From: Candidatus Nomurabacteria bacterium
GTDB lineage: Bacteria; Patescibacteriota; Minisyncoccia; Phycocordibacterales; UBA2100
DNA: 42,615 bases
Direction of reading: 5' to 3'
Assembly (NCBI GenBank): GCA_943359395.1
Contig: CALRHH010000009.1
Coordinates: 1 to 42,615 of the forward strand
The notes beneath the pieces are model-generated. The model ran no database searches and was not told where the DNA came from. It saw only the letters and a list, made by a program, of their open reading frames with translations. Shown here in pieces: positions 13,968 to 22,050 of this stretch. Both the position numbers and the translations under genes were made by a program. Positions within the stretch are counted from its first letter, which is position 1. Each line of letters starts with the position of its first letter.

Positions 13968-16331
13968 TTAAATAATCTCACACGTACCGCCCACACACGC
14001 CAATTCTTTTTTCTGGTCAGTTTCGTCGGTTCTCTCATAGATAACAAGCTTGGAGTAATCAACTTTCGGGAAGCTCGCCGCAAGACGCTCGTAAGTCTTC
14101 TTATCAATGGACTCATACGGTGCAAGGCGATACACGTGATTCTCTCGCGGCAAGAATGAGAGTCCGCCGATGATATCCCAGTTGTCGGAAATCCACGCCA
14201 CGACCGCTACCCATTCCTCATCCCCTACCGAGATAGTCGCCGATGGGTTGTGTTCGGTGTAGTTGAGCTTCACCATTTTCCAGTACTCAAGTTGCTGCAT
14301 CGCGGTAAGGTCATTCTTGAAGACCGAACTGTGCGGCGCTTTGACCGGGAATTCCAATACGAAAGTCGTCGCCTCGTTGACATTTTGTCCCACCTCAGGG
14401 TGTGCAACGACTCCTTGGTCTCGCATCATCTTGAAGAGTGAGTCAGTCGCGGAGATGCGGACACGACGGATGTAGTACTGAGAGTGTCGCGGATGAATAC
14501 CGGATGAACAATCGAATGTCTGCGATACCGTTCCTGATGGCTTTACGCAGGTAATGGACTTAGATGCGGGAATACCGAAGCGCTTTGCGTACGCGTCATT
14601 TGCCTTGACGGTTGCGGTGCGCATCTTACGCATGACTTTGGCATCACGAACCACAGGAGAATCCCACTGACCTGTGATGGAGACGCCGAGCAGACGCTCC
14701 GCTTCGCAATTGTCTGTCCAGTCTTTTGAGATGTAATTGAACTTCGTAAGTGTCGATTGATAGGTGCCCAAAAGTGTCGCGAGCTTCGCTTTGCGGAGAA
14801 GCGTCTTTTCCGTGTCCTCCGCGCGCGCGATGACTTCGGAGAGATTACAAAATTCCTTGGACTGCAAGATTATTTCGCCACATGGGTTGGTACCTACCTG
14901 GCCGATAAATCCATTCTTCTTGCCGTGCTTCTTCTGGAGATATTTGAGGCGGCGCTCCGGCATAGTCTTTTCGAGAGAACCGCGATTGAAGATGCCGCGC
15001 TCGCCTGTGCCGCTTTTCATGAGTGCCACCCACTCGTCCATTAGCTCGGCATTTGACGGCTTCGTCTCGTAGACGGCTGAGTTGTTGGCGACGCTGCGGT
15101 ACGGATCGGTGAGGAAGAACTGGCCTTTTTTGGCGTCGCGGATATCTACGTCATCGAGGTCGGAGAGGCTTATCATGGCCGTGCGCCGCACGCCGCCCGC
15201 GACCACACATTCACCTATTTTGCAGATGATGTCATGCGCGTCGATGTTGCGGAGGCGTCTCCCCTGACGCTTCAAGATACGCTCGCGGGCGAATCCGAGT
15301 AGAGAGCGAAGCGGTTCAGGACCCGACGCTTTTCCGCCCATCGTCTTTAGCCGAGCACCGGCGGGACGTACCATCGAAAAGTCGAACTCGACATCCTTAC
15401 CTCCGTACCACGTTCGAAGACCGAGCGTAAGCGCATCGCACCACCCTTCTTTCGTATCGGTTACGACGTGTGTAGGAAGTTTCTCTCCCATTTGTTTTTC
15501 AATCTGCGGGAGTTGTTGGACATTCTGGCTTTCGACTGCATACCCCACTCCACATCCCTGCATCGAGAGATACATGATTTCAGCAAAATCTTCGAGTTTG
15601 GTGGGGGCGGTAAACGAACAATTATAAAAGCATGTGTTGCACTTGCGCGCAGGACCGCCTGCGAATTGCATTGCGCGCATACTCGGCATGACCTCTTGAG
15701 AGAGAATCGCTTGGCGAACTTCCGCGTACTCACGTTTCGTAAGTTTTTCGCCGAGATTTTCTTTCATGAATCCGACGTATCTATCGACGGTCTCTATCCA
15801 TGTCTCGCGACGCTGCTCACTTTCTACCCAACGCGCATAGGTACGCAGATACACGAACTCCCCGAGCGGATTATTCTTGAAATATTTCTTAGATTCTTCT
15901 GCAAGCTTTTTTACGTGCTCAGGTACCTCACCCTGCTCCTTACGAATTTTGCTTCTTTCGGCGCGATACAAGATATAAGCCTTCGCGGTAGCGACGTAAT
16001 CGCTCAAAATAAGCTGCCTTTCTACTTCGTCTTGGCAACCTTCGACTGTTGGAAGAAAATTCTTGTATGTTTTCGCGATGCGCATCATCTCACCGGCGAC
16101 TTTGTGTGCTACAAGCGCCGCTTCGTCCTCCGAACCCTCATTGGAAGCAACCATCGACTTGTGAATGACATTTACGAGCTTCTGAAATTCGAACGGAACA
16201 ACGCGTCCGTCCCGTTTCTGAATATTAGAAAGATATTTTTTGTACACGCGTATCGACGCAGTATCACCCGAAGGCACTACGGCGATTCTTTCTCTACCCA
16301 CGCGTCCTGTGGTTCTTGTTGTCATGCGCAT
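13968..16331 (-). CDS. nrdJ: Adenosylcobalamin-dependent (class II) ribonucleotide reductase
   Basis: This 787-aa enzyme reduces ribonucleotides (probably triphosphates) to deoxyribonucleotides using a B12-derived radical. An ATP-cone at about residues 35-125 (KRDGRVVPFEFQKL start) suggests allosteric control. The core has CNTCFYNC (231-238), the catalytic loop NPCGEI (482-487, radical Cys 484), FCNLSEV, and the phosphate-binding SGTVSQTFDCSSG region. The C-terminus ACVGGTCEII carries the swinging Cys pair for re-reduction. A TAGAGT box (16339-16344) ends 7 nt before the ATG. No cobalamin synthesis genes are in the window. It converges with the 127-aa gene. Confidence 0.93.
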   Translation of the reverse strand: MRMTTRTTGRVGRERIAVVPSGDTASIRVYKKYLSNIQKRDGRVVPFEFQKLVNVIHKSMVASNEGSEDEAALVAHKVAGEMMRIAKTYKNFLPTVEGCQDEVERQLILSDYVATAKAYILYRAERSKIRKEQGEVPEHVKKLAEESKKYFKNNPLGEFVYLRTYARWVESEQRRETWIETVDRYVGFMKENLGEKLTKREYAEVRQAILSQEVMPSMRAMQFAGGPARKCNTCFYNCSFTAPTKLEDFAEIMYLSMQGCGVGYAVESQNVQQLPQIEKQMGEKLPTHVVTDTKEGWCDALTLGLRTWYGGKDVEFDFSMVRPAGARLKTMGGKASGPEPLRSLLGFARERILKRQGRRLRNIDAHDIICKIGECVVAGGVRRTAMISLSDLDDVDIRDAKKGQFFLTDPYRSVANNSAVYETKPSNAELMDEWVALMKSGTGERGIFNRGSLEKTMPERRLKYLQKKHGKKNGFIGQVGTNPCGEIILQSKEFCNLSEVIARAEDTEKTLLRKAKLATLLGTYQSTLTKFNYISKDWTDNCEAERLLGVSITGQWDSPVVRDAKVMRKMRTATVKANDAYAKRFGIPASKSITCVKPSGTVSQTFDCSSGIHPRHSQYYIRRVRISATDSLFKMMRDQGVVAHPEVGQNVNEATTFVLEFPVKAPHSSVFKNDLTAMQQLEYWKMVKLNYTEHNPSATISVGDEEWVAVVAWISDNWDIIGGLSFLPRENHVYRLAPYESIDKKTYERLAASFPKVDYSKLVIYERTDETDQKKELACVGGTCEII

Positions 16332-16453
16332 TTTCTCTACTCTACTAAGCCCCTCTCACTTGGAGATTCATTGTATCGCCATCAGAATTCAATGCCAGCC
16401 ATATGAAAAGTGGATAACTCATTTCCACCACCACACTGGGTACTTTTTCGCAC

Positions 16454-16927
16454 TTAGAGTCGCACAATATCTCCAATTTTGACGTCATGTGCTCCTACGT
16501 ACCCCGCTGAGAGCTCCAAAACGTATCGTGCTGGCGTATCGGATTCGAAAGTTCTCGGATACGTGTCTGGAGAGACGCTCCGGGTTATGTGTACAATACT
16601 ACCCGCGGCCGAGAGCCATATGATGTCAATTGAGAAACGCATATCTTTCATCCAAAATGCATATTTTCCGTCTTCCGGAAAGACGAAAAGCATTCCCTCG
16701 TCCGCCGAAAGCCTCGAACGACCGCTCAGCCCTAATTGCCGGGTACGTGCCGTGTCCGCGACGGACACACACACGGGGAGGTGTCCCTTCACAAACAATA
16801 ATCGAGGAGCACTTTCACTACACGGCTCCCGCATGGTACTTTCCCACCCAATCCACACGAGAGATATTCCTAGAGAAATCACCAACGAAGCCGCCACGGC
16901 GGTCGTATATAAAGTCCAGCGCCTCAT
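16454..16927 (-). CDS. DUF192 (UPF0127) exported protein
   Basis: This 157-aa protein has an N-terminal membrane anchor or signal (about residues 7-28) and then a DUF192 domain recognised by ARTRQLGLSGR, GMLFVFPEDGKYAFWMKDM and the ending GAHDVKIGDIVRL. DUF192 domains form a small beta-rich fold of unknown biochemical role, usually outside the membrane. It begins 6 nt after the DUF1761 stop, so the two form an operon. Nothing further is seen in the 122 nt between it and the reductase gene. Confidence 0.88.
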   Translation of the reverse strand: MRRWTLYTTAVAASLVISLGISLVWIGWESTMREPCSESAPRLLFVKGHLPVCVSVADTARTRQLGLSGRSRLSADEGMLFVFPEDGKYAFWMKDMRFSIDIIWLSAAGSIVHITRSVSPDTYPRTFESDTPARYVLELSAGYVGAHDVKIGDIVRL

Positions 16928-16933
16928 ATCAGC

Positions 16934-17410
16934 TTACTCGCTGATGTATTGCTCGGCCACACCACCTGGTAATCCGTAAGAATCCGTGACAAGTGTTTGT
17001 GAACCCACTACGAGAATGAGCGCCATCGCGACAAAAGCGACCAACCAGAAAAATACGTTGATAAAATAGAGCTTGAGCGGCCGTTGTTCCCACAGGACTA
17101 TCCCAATCGAAGTCGGCACGACAAATCCAAGCCACGACCAGAGAGCGAGTTCAAACACCGCACCCACCCAATCGTAAATATGAAACGCGATACCGACGTA
17201 ATTCATCACATAGGCAACGAGCATACTTCCACACAAACTAACTATCACCGAAAGTGGCATCATTTTTTTGCCGCGCTCCGCCATTTCGGGCGTCACGTTC
17301 GCAAGTCGCATCCAGGTGCTGCCGAAAACGCGCGGATGATACCAAACCCACCCGATGAGGACCGAGGCAACGCCCGCGGCAACGATCGGCCAAAGAGTAA
17401 CAGCTGTCAT
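16934..17410 (-). CDS. DUF1761 membrane protein
   Basis: This 158-aa protein has four hydrophobic segments and the DUF1761 pattern: GWVWYHPRVFGSTWMR near residues 20-35, a long second part with FELALWSWLGFVVPTS, and RPLKLYFINVFFWLV. The function of the family is unknown. A TATGAT box ends 9 nt before the ATG. Confidence 0.85.
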   Translation of the reverse strand: MTAVTLWPIVAAGVASVLIGWVWYHPRVFGSTWMRLANVTPEMAERGKKMMPLSVIVSLCGSMLVAYVMNYVGIAFHIYDWVGAVFELALWSWLGFVVPTSIGIVLWEQRPLKLYFINVFFWLVAFVAMALILVVGSQTLVTDSYGLPGGVAEQYISE

Positions 17411-17419
17411 ATAGAAACA

Positions 17420-17425
17420 ATCATA
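17420..17425 (-). promoter_or_regulatory. -10 box of DUF1761-DUF192 operon
   Basis: TATGAT on the minus strand lies 9 nt before the ATG (17408-17410). The string TATGATTGTT is also found at the htpX promoter. Confidence 0.55.
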
Positions 17426-17461
17426 GCCCGTGCAGCGGGTATGTCGAGCTTGCGGTGTGCA

Positions 17462-17785
17462 TTACCCGTACAGCACCGCTCCAAATGCGATGGTGAGATT
17501 TACTATGAACCAAAACGAATACGTCATTACTATCGGTGGTTCCCGATGTGCAAGGCCGTAGAGTATCCAGACGATATTGAGCGCCGCCCACCCGAACCAC
17601 GACACTGCCGATATATCCGAGGCGTCTTTGTTCGAATAGATGAGAATAACCTGCGGAATTGACAGAATTGGCCCGACAACACCGGCAATGAAGATGAGCT
17701 TGTCGAGCAGCCGCTTCCACGCGGAACGTGCGGGATATGGTTCAAGATTTTTCGTTATTCGCTTACGCAAATGAAGGTGCCGCAT
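17462..17785 (-). CDS. SemiSWEET-type sugar transporter (PQ-loop)
   Basis: This 107-aa protein has a basic head (residues 1-27) and a single triple-helix bundle: FIAGVVGPILSIPQVILIY with the PQ motif (about residues 32-50), SWFGWAALNIVWILYG, and YSFWFIVNLTIAFGAVL. This half-size MtN3/SWEET unit works as a dimer that lets sugars pass down a gradient. The basic N-terminal extension is longer than in many SemiSWEETs. Confidence 0.88.
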   Translation of the reverse strand: MRHLHLRKRITKNLEPYPARSAWKRLLDKLIFIAGVVGPILSIPQVILIYSNKDASDISAVSWFGWAALNIVWILYGLAHREPPIVMTYSFWFIVNLTIAFGAVLYG

Positions 17786-17793
17786 TGAGCTAC

Positions 17794-17799
17794 AGTATA
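17794..17799 (-). promoter_or_regulatory. -10 box of SemiSWEET gene, leaderless
   Basis: TATACT on the minus strand ends 8 nt before the ATG at 17783-17785. Confidence 0.6.
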
Positions 17800-17858
17800 A
17801 ACCCTACGGGATGTCTCGACGCGCAAACACGGGGTTTTATCCCCACACCATCGAGTCT

Positions 17859-19619
17859 TTAAATTTCGTCAGGCAAAAAGCCTCCCGCCTGCATGTGCCA
17901 TAGAGTCGCGTACCGACCTTTTCGATTCAACAGCTCCTCGTGTTTCCCCTCCTCTATAATTCTGCCTCCCTCCAAGTAAATTATTCTGTCCATGTGAGAA
18001 AGCGTGGAGAGGCGATGAGCGATAGCGATAACGGTCTTGCCCTCCATGAGAGTTTCGAGCCCTTTCTTTATTTTCTGCTCGCTATCACTGTCGAGCGCAC
18101 TCGTCGCCTCATCAAGCAAGAAGAGAGGTCTATTTGCAAGTATTGCTCTCGCTACCGCGATGCGCTGCCTCTGGCCACCAGAGAGTTTGATTCCTCGTTC
18201 GCCAACAACACTTTCATACCCCTGAGGTAGGGCTGTAATAAATTCATGTGCATACGCGAGCGTTGCTGCCCTTTCAACTTCTTCTCGGGAAGCAGCCGTG
18301 AGTCCATACGCAATATTCTCCGCAATAGTTGCGTGGAAGAGTGATGTGTCCTGAGAAATGTACGAAATGTGGGAACGAAGATACTCTTGCGTGAAGTCTC
18401 GTATGTCCTGACCGTTGAGAAATATCACCCCCCGCTGCACATCAAAAAAGCGTAGCAGAAGATTCGCGAATGTTGTTTTACCTGCCCCGCTTAACCCGAC
18501 GATTCCAAGCTTTTCACCCGCTTGGATAGAAATCGAGAAGTCGTTCAGAATCGGCCGGTCCTCAGAGTATCCAAACGTGACACCCTTGTACTCGACACTT
18601 CCCTGCTTTGGCTTCTCACTTTCTACACGTGCTCCGTCTACAACTGAGGGCGAGACAACGAGGTCCGATAAATTCTGTGCTACTTCGCCACGATGACGTA
18701 CAAACTCAGGAGCGTTCCTGCCAAACTCCCACACGTTCATAATGAGGCGTAGACCTACTCCAGAGATAAATACGATTTCTCCAATGCTTACCATCCCGCT
18801 TTGGTGCAAATGCGCAGTGACCCACAAGAGTCCTGAGCCAAGGAAAATAATAGAGAGACCTGAATAATGGAACGTAAAGATTGACCAGAGCCCTAAGCGG
18901 CGATACGTAGTCGCCTCGGCTTCAATCTGTTCAAATGCTCGCTTTTTACTATCTTCGCGTCCGTACACCTTCACCGCAGCGATATTTGAGTACACGTCGA
19001 CAAATGTTCCTGTTGTGCGTGCATCTTGAAAAGCGTAGTCACTCGCGCGCTTATCCGATTGGATAGAAAGCGGAATGAGCCCAGCTATATATAGTAGGCT
19101 CCACACTAAGACGACCAGACCGAGATATGGGTGGACGAAAACCAGTGCAACGGCGCTAACGGAAAACAGAACTCCGAGTTCAAAAAACGTTCCGATGAGA
19201 ATGATTATCGCGCGTTCGAGAGAATCGGTTGTTTTGGCGATTTTATGTGCAATTGCGCCCGCGAACCTGTCCGCGAAGTACCCGAACGAGAGAGCGGCCG
19301 TGTGAGCAAACAGCCGTTTCTTCGTGGCGCTCCTAATGCGGGCCATCGTCGTTACCTCCACGATATGCCCCGCGCGAAACCCGTACTCATAGATAACAAA
19401 CAGTCCGATGATAGTCGCAAGATGCCAAAATCCGACAGTGCCCGTCTGCTGCAGTGAATCCACAACCCTGCCAAGTACGTAGGCAGCAGCGACCATGGAA
19501 GCAGTCGCCAATCCGAAAAAAATCCCATTAAGGAGGAGCCACGGAATCTCGCGACGATTGGTCGCCAAAAAGAATCTAAGTGGTGTTGTGTGCCGTTTTG
19601 AGTCCAAGATGTTAGTCAT
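17859..19619 (-). CDS. ABC exporter, fused membrane and ATPase domains
   Basis: This 586-aa half-transporter of the MsbA/MDR type has six membrane segments in residues 1-320 and a nucleotide-binding domain from about 345, with Walker A GLSGAGKTT, Q-loop YISQDTSLF, signature LSGGQRQR, Walker B LFLLDEATSALD and switch His in IAHRLST. It should act as a homodimer exporting lipid, drug or peptide; the substrate is unknown. A longer frame to 19775 runs through tRNA-Ser and is rejected. No -10 box is clear just upstream, so it may be read through from tRNA-Ser. Confidence 0.92.
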   Translation of the reverse strand: MTNILDSKRHTTPLRFFLATNRREIPWLLLNGIFFGLATASMVAAAYVLGRVVDSLQQTGTVGFWHLATIIGLFVIYEYGFRAGHIVEVTTMARIRSATKKRLFAHTAALSFGYFADRFAGAIAHKIAKTTDSLERAIIILIGTFFELGVLFSVSAVALVFVHPYLGLVVLVWSLLYIAGLIPLSIQSDKRASDYAFQDARTTGTFVDVYSNIAAVKVYGREDSKKRAFEQIEAEATTYRRLGLWSIFTFHYSGLSIIFLGSGLLWVTAHLHQSGMVSIGEIVFISGVGLRLIMNVWEFGRNAPEFVRHRGEVAQNLSDLVVSPSVVDGARVESEKPKQGSVEYKGVTFGYSEDRPILNDFSISIQAGEKLGIVGLSGAGKTTFANLLLRFFDVQRGVIFLNGQDIRDFTQEYLRSHISYISQDTSLFHATIAENIAYGLTAASREEVERAATLAYAHEFITALPQGYESVVGERGIKLSGGQRQRIAVARAILANRPLFLLDEATSALDSDSEQKIKKGLETLMEGKTVIAIAHRLSTLSHMDRIIYLEGGRIIEEGKHEELLNRKGRYATLWHMQAGGFLPDEI

Positions 19620-19704
19620 ACAATCGTGTGTTTCTAAGTGCCCCCTTCGAGACGCATCGGAGAGGATATACCGTCCGCATATCTCCGATAAAAAAACCTT
19701 AGTG

Positions 19705-19789
19705 CGGAGGCGGTGAGATTCGAACTCACGATGCCTTGCGGCATGCCGCCTTTCCAAGGCGGTGGAATAAACCACTATCCGACGCCTCC
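19705..19789 (-). tRNA. tRNA-Ser (GGA)
   Basis: On the minus strand: acceptor GGAGGCG/CGCCTCC plus G, anticodon stem CCGCC/GGCGG with loop TTGGAAA (anticodon GGA), long variable arm ATGCCGCAAGGCAT, T-arm GTGAG/CTCAC. CCA is not encoded. Length is 85 nt. A seven-T run follows 8 nt downstream (19690-19696) and could end transcription. Confidence 0.95.
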
Positions 19790-19804
19790 ATCGCCGAATC
19801 CGTA

Positions 19805-20695
19805 TTATATGTTCATCCCCCGCAAAGCCGCAACACGCTCCGCCATCGGCGGATGGGTACTAAATAGTTTTGCCGCAAATTGACCAGCCTTCTTTGCACC
19901 AAATGGATTTGAGATGAAAAGGTGCGCGGTCGCAGTCGACGCGCGCTGCATCGGCGCCTGATACACACTAATCTTGGTAAGCGCAGAAGCGAGCCCATCA
20001 GGATATCGTGTGAGAAGCGCACCCGAAGCATCAGCGAGAAACTCACGTTTGCGTGAAATCGCAAGCTGTATAAGTTGTGCCACTATTGGCGCCACGATGA
20101 TAGCTGTGATAGCGGCAATAGCGATGAGCGGATTTTTATTCTCTCTGCTGTTGCCCCCAAATAAGTTCATGCGAAGAAACATATCCGCAATAATAGAAAT
20201 GAATCCGACGAGGACGACGGCGACGGTCATCACGAGAATGTCTCTATTCCCCACGTGCGATAGTTCGTGCGCGAGTACCCCCTCAAGCTCAGAGCGGTCG
20301 AGTGTCGCAAGAAGTCCTGTCGTGACGGCAATGACGGCGTGCTTCGCATCGCGTCCCGATGCAAAAGCGTTCGGAGCGGCATCGTTGATGATGTAGACGC
20401 GTGGCTTTGGGAGCCCCGCCGTAATGGCGAGATTTTCGACGATGCGATGCAGTTCTAGATATTCTTTTTCGTCTGCAGGCTTCGCCCCAGCGGAAGCAAT
20501 CGCCACTCTGTCGGAGAACCAAAATGCACTGACGTTCATCACGAGCGAAAATATGACGGCGATGTAGAGAATCCCTGGATTGCCGTAGTACTGCGACATT
20601 GCGAATCCCACTGCTACAACAAGCGCGAGAAAGACGCCCATGAGCATCCATGTGCGAAATACATTCTTACTTTGCTGTGTGTAGAGTGACGCCAT
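19805..20695 (-). CDS. htpX: Membrane zinc protease HtpX
   Basis: This 296-aa M48-family protease degrades misfolded membrane proteins. It shows two N-terminal membrane segments, NAFASGRDAKHAVIAV, the zinc motif HELSH, two further membrane segments and the third-ligand region REFLADASGALLT, ending in STHPPMAERVAAL. A start at 20758 is open, but a TATGAT box 9 nt before the ATG at 20693-20695 (MASLYTQQ) supports the shorter form. It is divergent from the SleB-like gene and near lemA, a common HtpX companion. Confidence 0.95.
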   Translation of the reverse strand: MASLYTQQSKNVFRTWMLMGVFLALVVAVGFAMSQYYGNPGILYIAVIFSLVMNVSAFWFSDRVAIASAGAKPADEKEYLELHRIVENLAITAGLPKPRVYIINDAAPNAFASGRDAKHAVIAVTTGLLATLDRSELEGVLAHELSHVGNRDILVMTVAVVLVGFISIIADMFLRMNLFGGNSRENKNPLIAIAAITAIIVAPIVAQLIQLAISRKREFLADASGALLTRYPDGLASALTKISVYQAPMQRASTATAHLFISNPFGAKKAGQFAAKLFSTHPPMAERVAALRGMNI

Positions 20696-20704
20696 AGAAC
20701 AACA

Positions 20705-20754
20705 ATCATACTTGATGCGACGAGAGGAATCCAGTTCTTGCGCTACGGTATACT
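20705..20754. promoter_or_regulatory. Divergent promoters of htpX and SleB-like gene
   Basis: The minus-strand TATGAT (20705-20710) is 9 nt before the htpX ATG. The plus-strand TATACT (20749-20754) ends 8 nt before the ATG at 20763. Both predict leaderless or nearly leaderless mRNAs. Confidence 0.6.
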
Positions 20755-20762
20755 TCATTCAT

Positions 20763-21473
20763 ATGGGAATGGACCGCATAGACTCAAAAAGCGTGAGAGG
20801 TGCGAAAGAAGTTTGGAGTGATTTCTTGAAAGATGAATCGGGCAAAGAAATGTCTCCCGATACGATGGTGAAAGCCCTGCGCGCTGCACTCGCGGGTATG
20901 GCACTGTATACAGCAATACCTGGCGATGCCGCTGCCGCCGAGAAGCACCGACACTCGCACATAGAGCATCGCGAGGAACAGGGGTTCTCTAAGAAAGATT
21001 TCGAGTCGGTCGCGAAGAACGTTTTCTTCGAGGCAAGCCTCGAAGGTCCTATGGGCCAGCTCGCGGTAGCGCAGGTCACTTTCGCCCGACTCGCCTCAAG
21101 ACGCTGGGGCAGTACGATACACGAAGTTGTCTACGCGAAACATCAGTTCTCGTGGACGACGCACGAGAAGAAACTTACGGGGGCAACACTGGCAGGCGTT
21201 GAGACTCTCGCCGATGTCTTCGCTTCGCGTTTCAAAGGAAAATCTGCCGAACAAATAGTTGCCCAGCTCTCTGCGATTACGGGCCTTCCGCCTGAGACAC
21301 TCTTCTATAAGCGCGCGGACTGGAGAGAAGACGATCCCAACGAGACGCGCATGACAGAGAGGACGAAACAAGTATTTCAGTCACTGATATGGCTGAGAAA
21401 TATCGGCAACCACGCCTTTTACATGGAGCCGCCCAAAGAGGCGCGACTAGAAAAGCGCACCGTTAGAAACTGA
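20763..21473 (+). CDS. SleB-like cell wall hydrolase
   Basis: This 236-aa protein has a Hydrolase_2 (SleB/CwlJ) domain at about residues 80-160: NVFFEASLEGPMGQLAVAQV with the catalytic Glu, then RWGSTIHEVVYAKHQFSW. SleB relatives are lytic transglycosylases that cut peptidoglycan. A hydrophobic Ala-rich stretch at about residues 38-58 could be an anchor or a signal, but the N-terminus before it is unusually long and charged, so the export route is unclear. It converges with lemA, overlapping it by 11 bp. Confidence 0.85.
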   Translation: MGMDRIDSKSVRGAKEVWSDFLKDESGKEMSPDTMVKALRAALAGMALYTAIPGDAAAAEKHRHSHIEHREEQGFSKKDFESVAKNVFFEASLEGPMGQLAVAQVTFARLASRRWGSTIHEVVYAKHQFSWTTHEKKLTGATLAGVETLADVFASRFKGKSAEQIVAQLSAITGLPPETLFYKRADWREDDPNETRMTERTKQVFQSLIWLRNIGNHAFYMEPPKEARLEKRTVRN

Positions 21474-22023
21474 CCTTTACGGGCTCTTTTGCAGCTTGCT
21501 CGTTCTCGCCGAGCTGGAAGAAGTCACGAGTCTTGAATCCGAACGATTTACCAACGATATTCGTTGGGAATTGCTCGATTGCATTCTGAAGCTCTTGAAC
21601 GACAGAATTGTAGAAACGACGAGCAGCCTGAATCTTGTTCTCAGTGTCAGAGAGCTCACGCTGCAACTCGACGAAATTTGAATTTGCTTTGAGGTCAGGA
21701 TAGTTTTCGGAAACAGCAAAGAGCGATTTGAGTGCGCCGGTGAGCATATTTTCCGCGTCGGTATGTTCGGCGACTGTCTGGGCACCCATCGCCTTTGTAC
21801 GCGCTTCGGTCACCTTCTGCAGTGTCCCTGCTTCGTGCGCGGCGTACCCCTTTACCGTCTCAACGAGATTCGGGATGAGGTCGTATCGCCTCTTGAGTTG
21901 TACGTCGATATCGGACCATGCCTCTTCACAACGATTCGTAAGACGGACAAAATTATTGTAAGCCCACACGAGCCAGACAGCGACCGCCGCAACAACCGCT
22001 AACAAAACGTAAGTGATATTCAT
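21463..22023 (-). CDS. lemA: LemA family protein
   Basis: This 186-aa protein has one N-terminal membrane segment (about residues 4-22), then a helical LemA domain with NRCEEAWSDIDVQLKRRYDLIPNLV and a C-terminal helix bundle ending in PTNIVGKSFGF and RDFFQLGENEQAAKEPV. LemA function is not settled; it is often found beside HtpX. The ATG at 22021-22023 is chosen over one 9 nt upstream because an extended -10 box overlaps the latter. Confidence 0.93.
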   Translation of the reverse strand: MNITYVLLAVVAAVAVWLVWAYNNFVRLTNRCEEAWSDIDVQLKRRYDLIPNLVETVKGYAAHEAGTLQKVTEARTKAMGAQTVAEHTDAENMLTGALKSLFAVSENYPDLKANSNFVELQRELSDTENKIQAARRFYNSVVQELQNAIEQFPTNIVGKSFGFKTRDFFQLGENEQAAKEPVKVSF

Positions 22024-22030
22024 ATGCGTC

Positions 22031-22036
22031 ATTGTA
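22031..22036 (-). promoter_or_regulatory. Extended -10 of lemA, leaderless
   Basis: TACAAT on the minus strand, preceded by TGG, ends 7 nt before the ATG at 22021-22023. The upstream ATG (22030-22032) overlaps the box and cannot be used from this promoter. Confidence 0.7.
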
Positions 22037-22050
22037 CCACAATTGACCGA

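Noticed and set aside
19617..19775. N-terminal extension of the ABC exporter
   Set aside because: The open frame continues through tRNA-Ser, and the encoded residues have no exporter character; the ATG at 19619 begins the recognisable protein.
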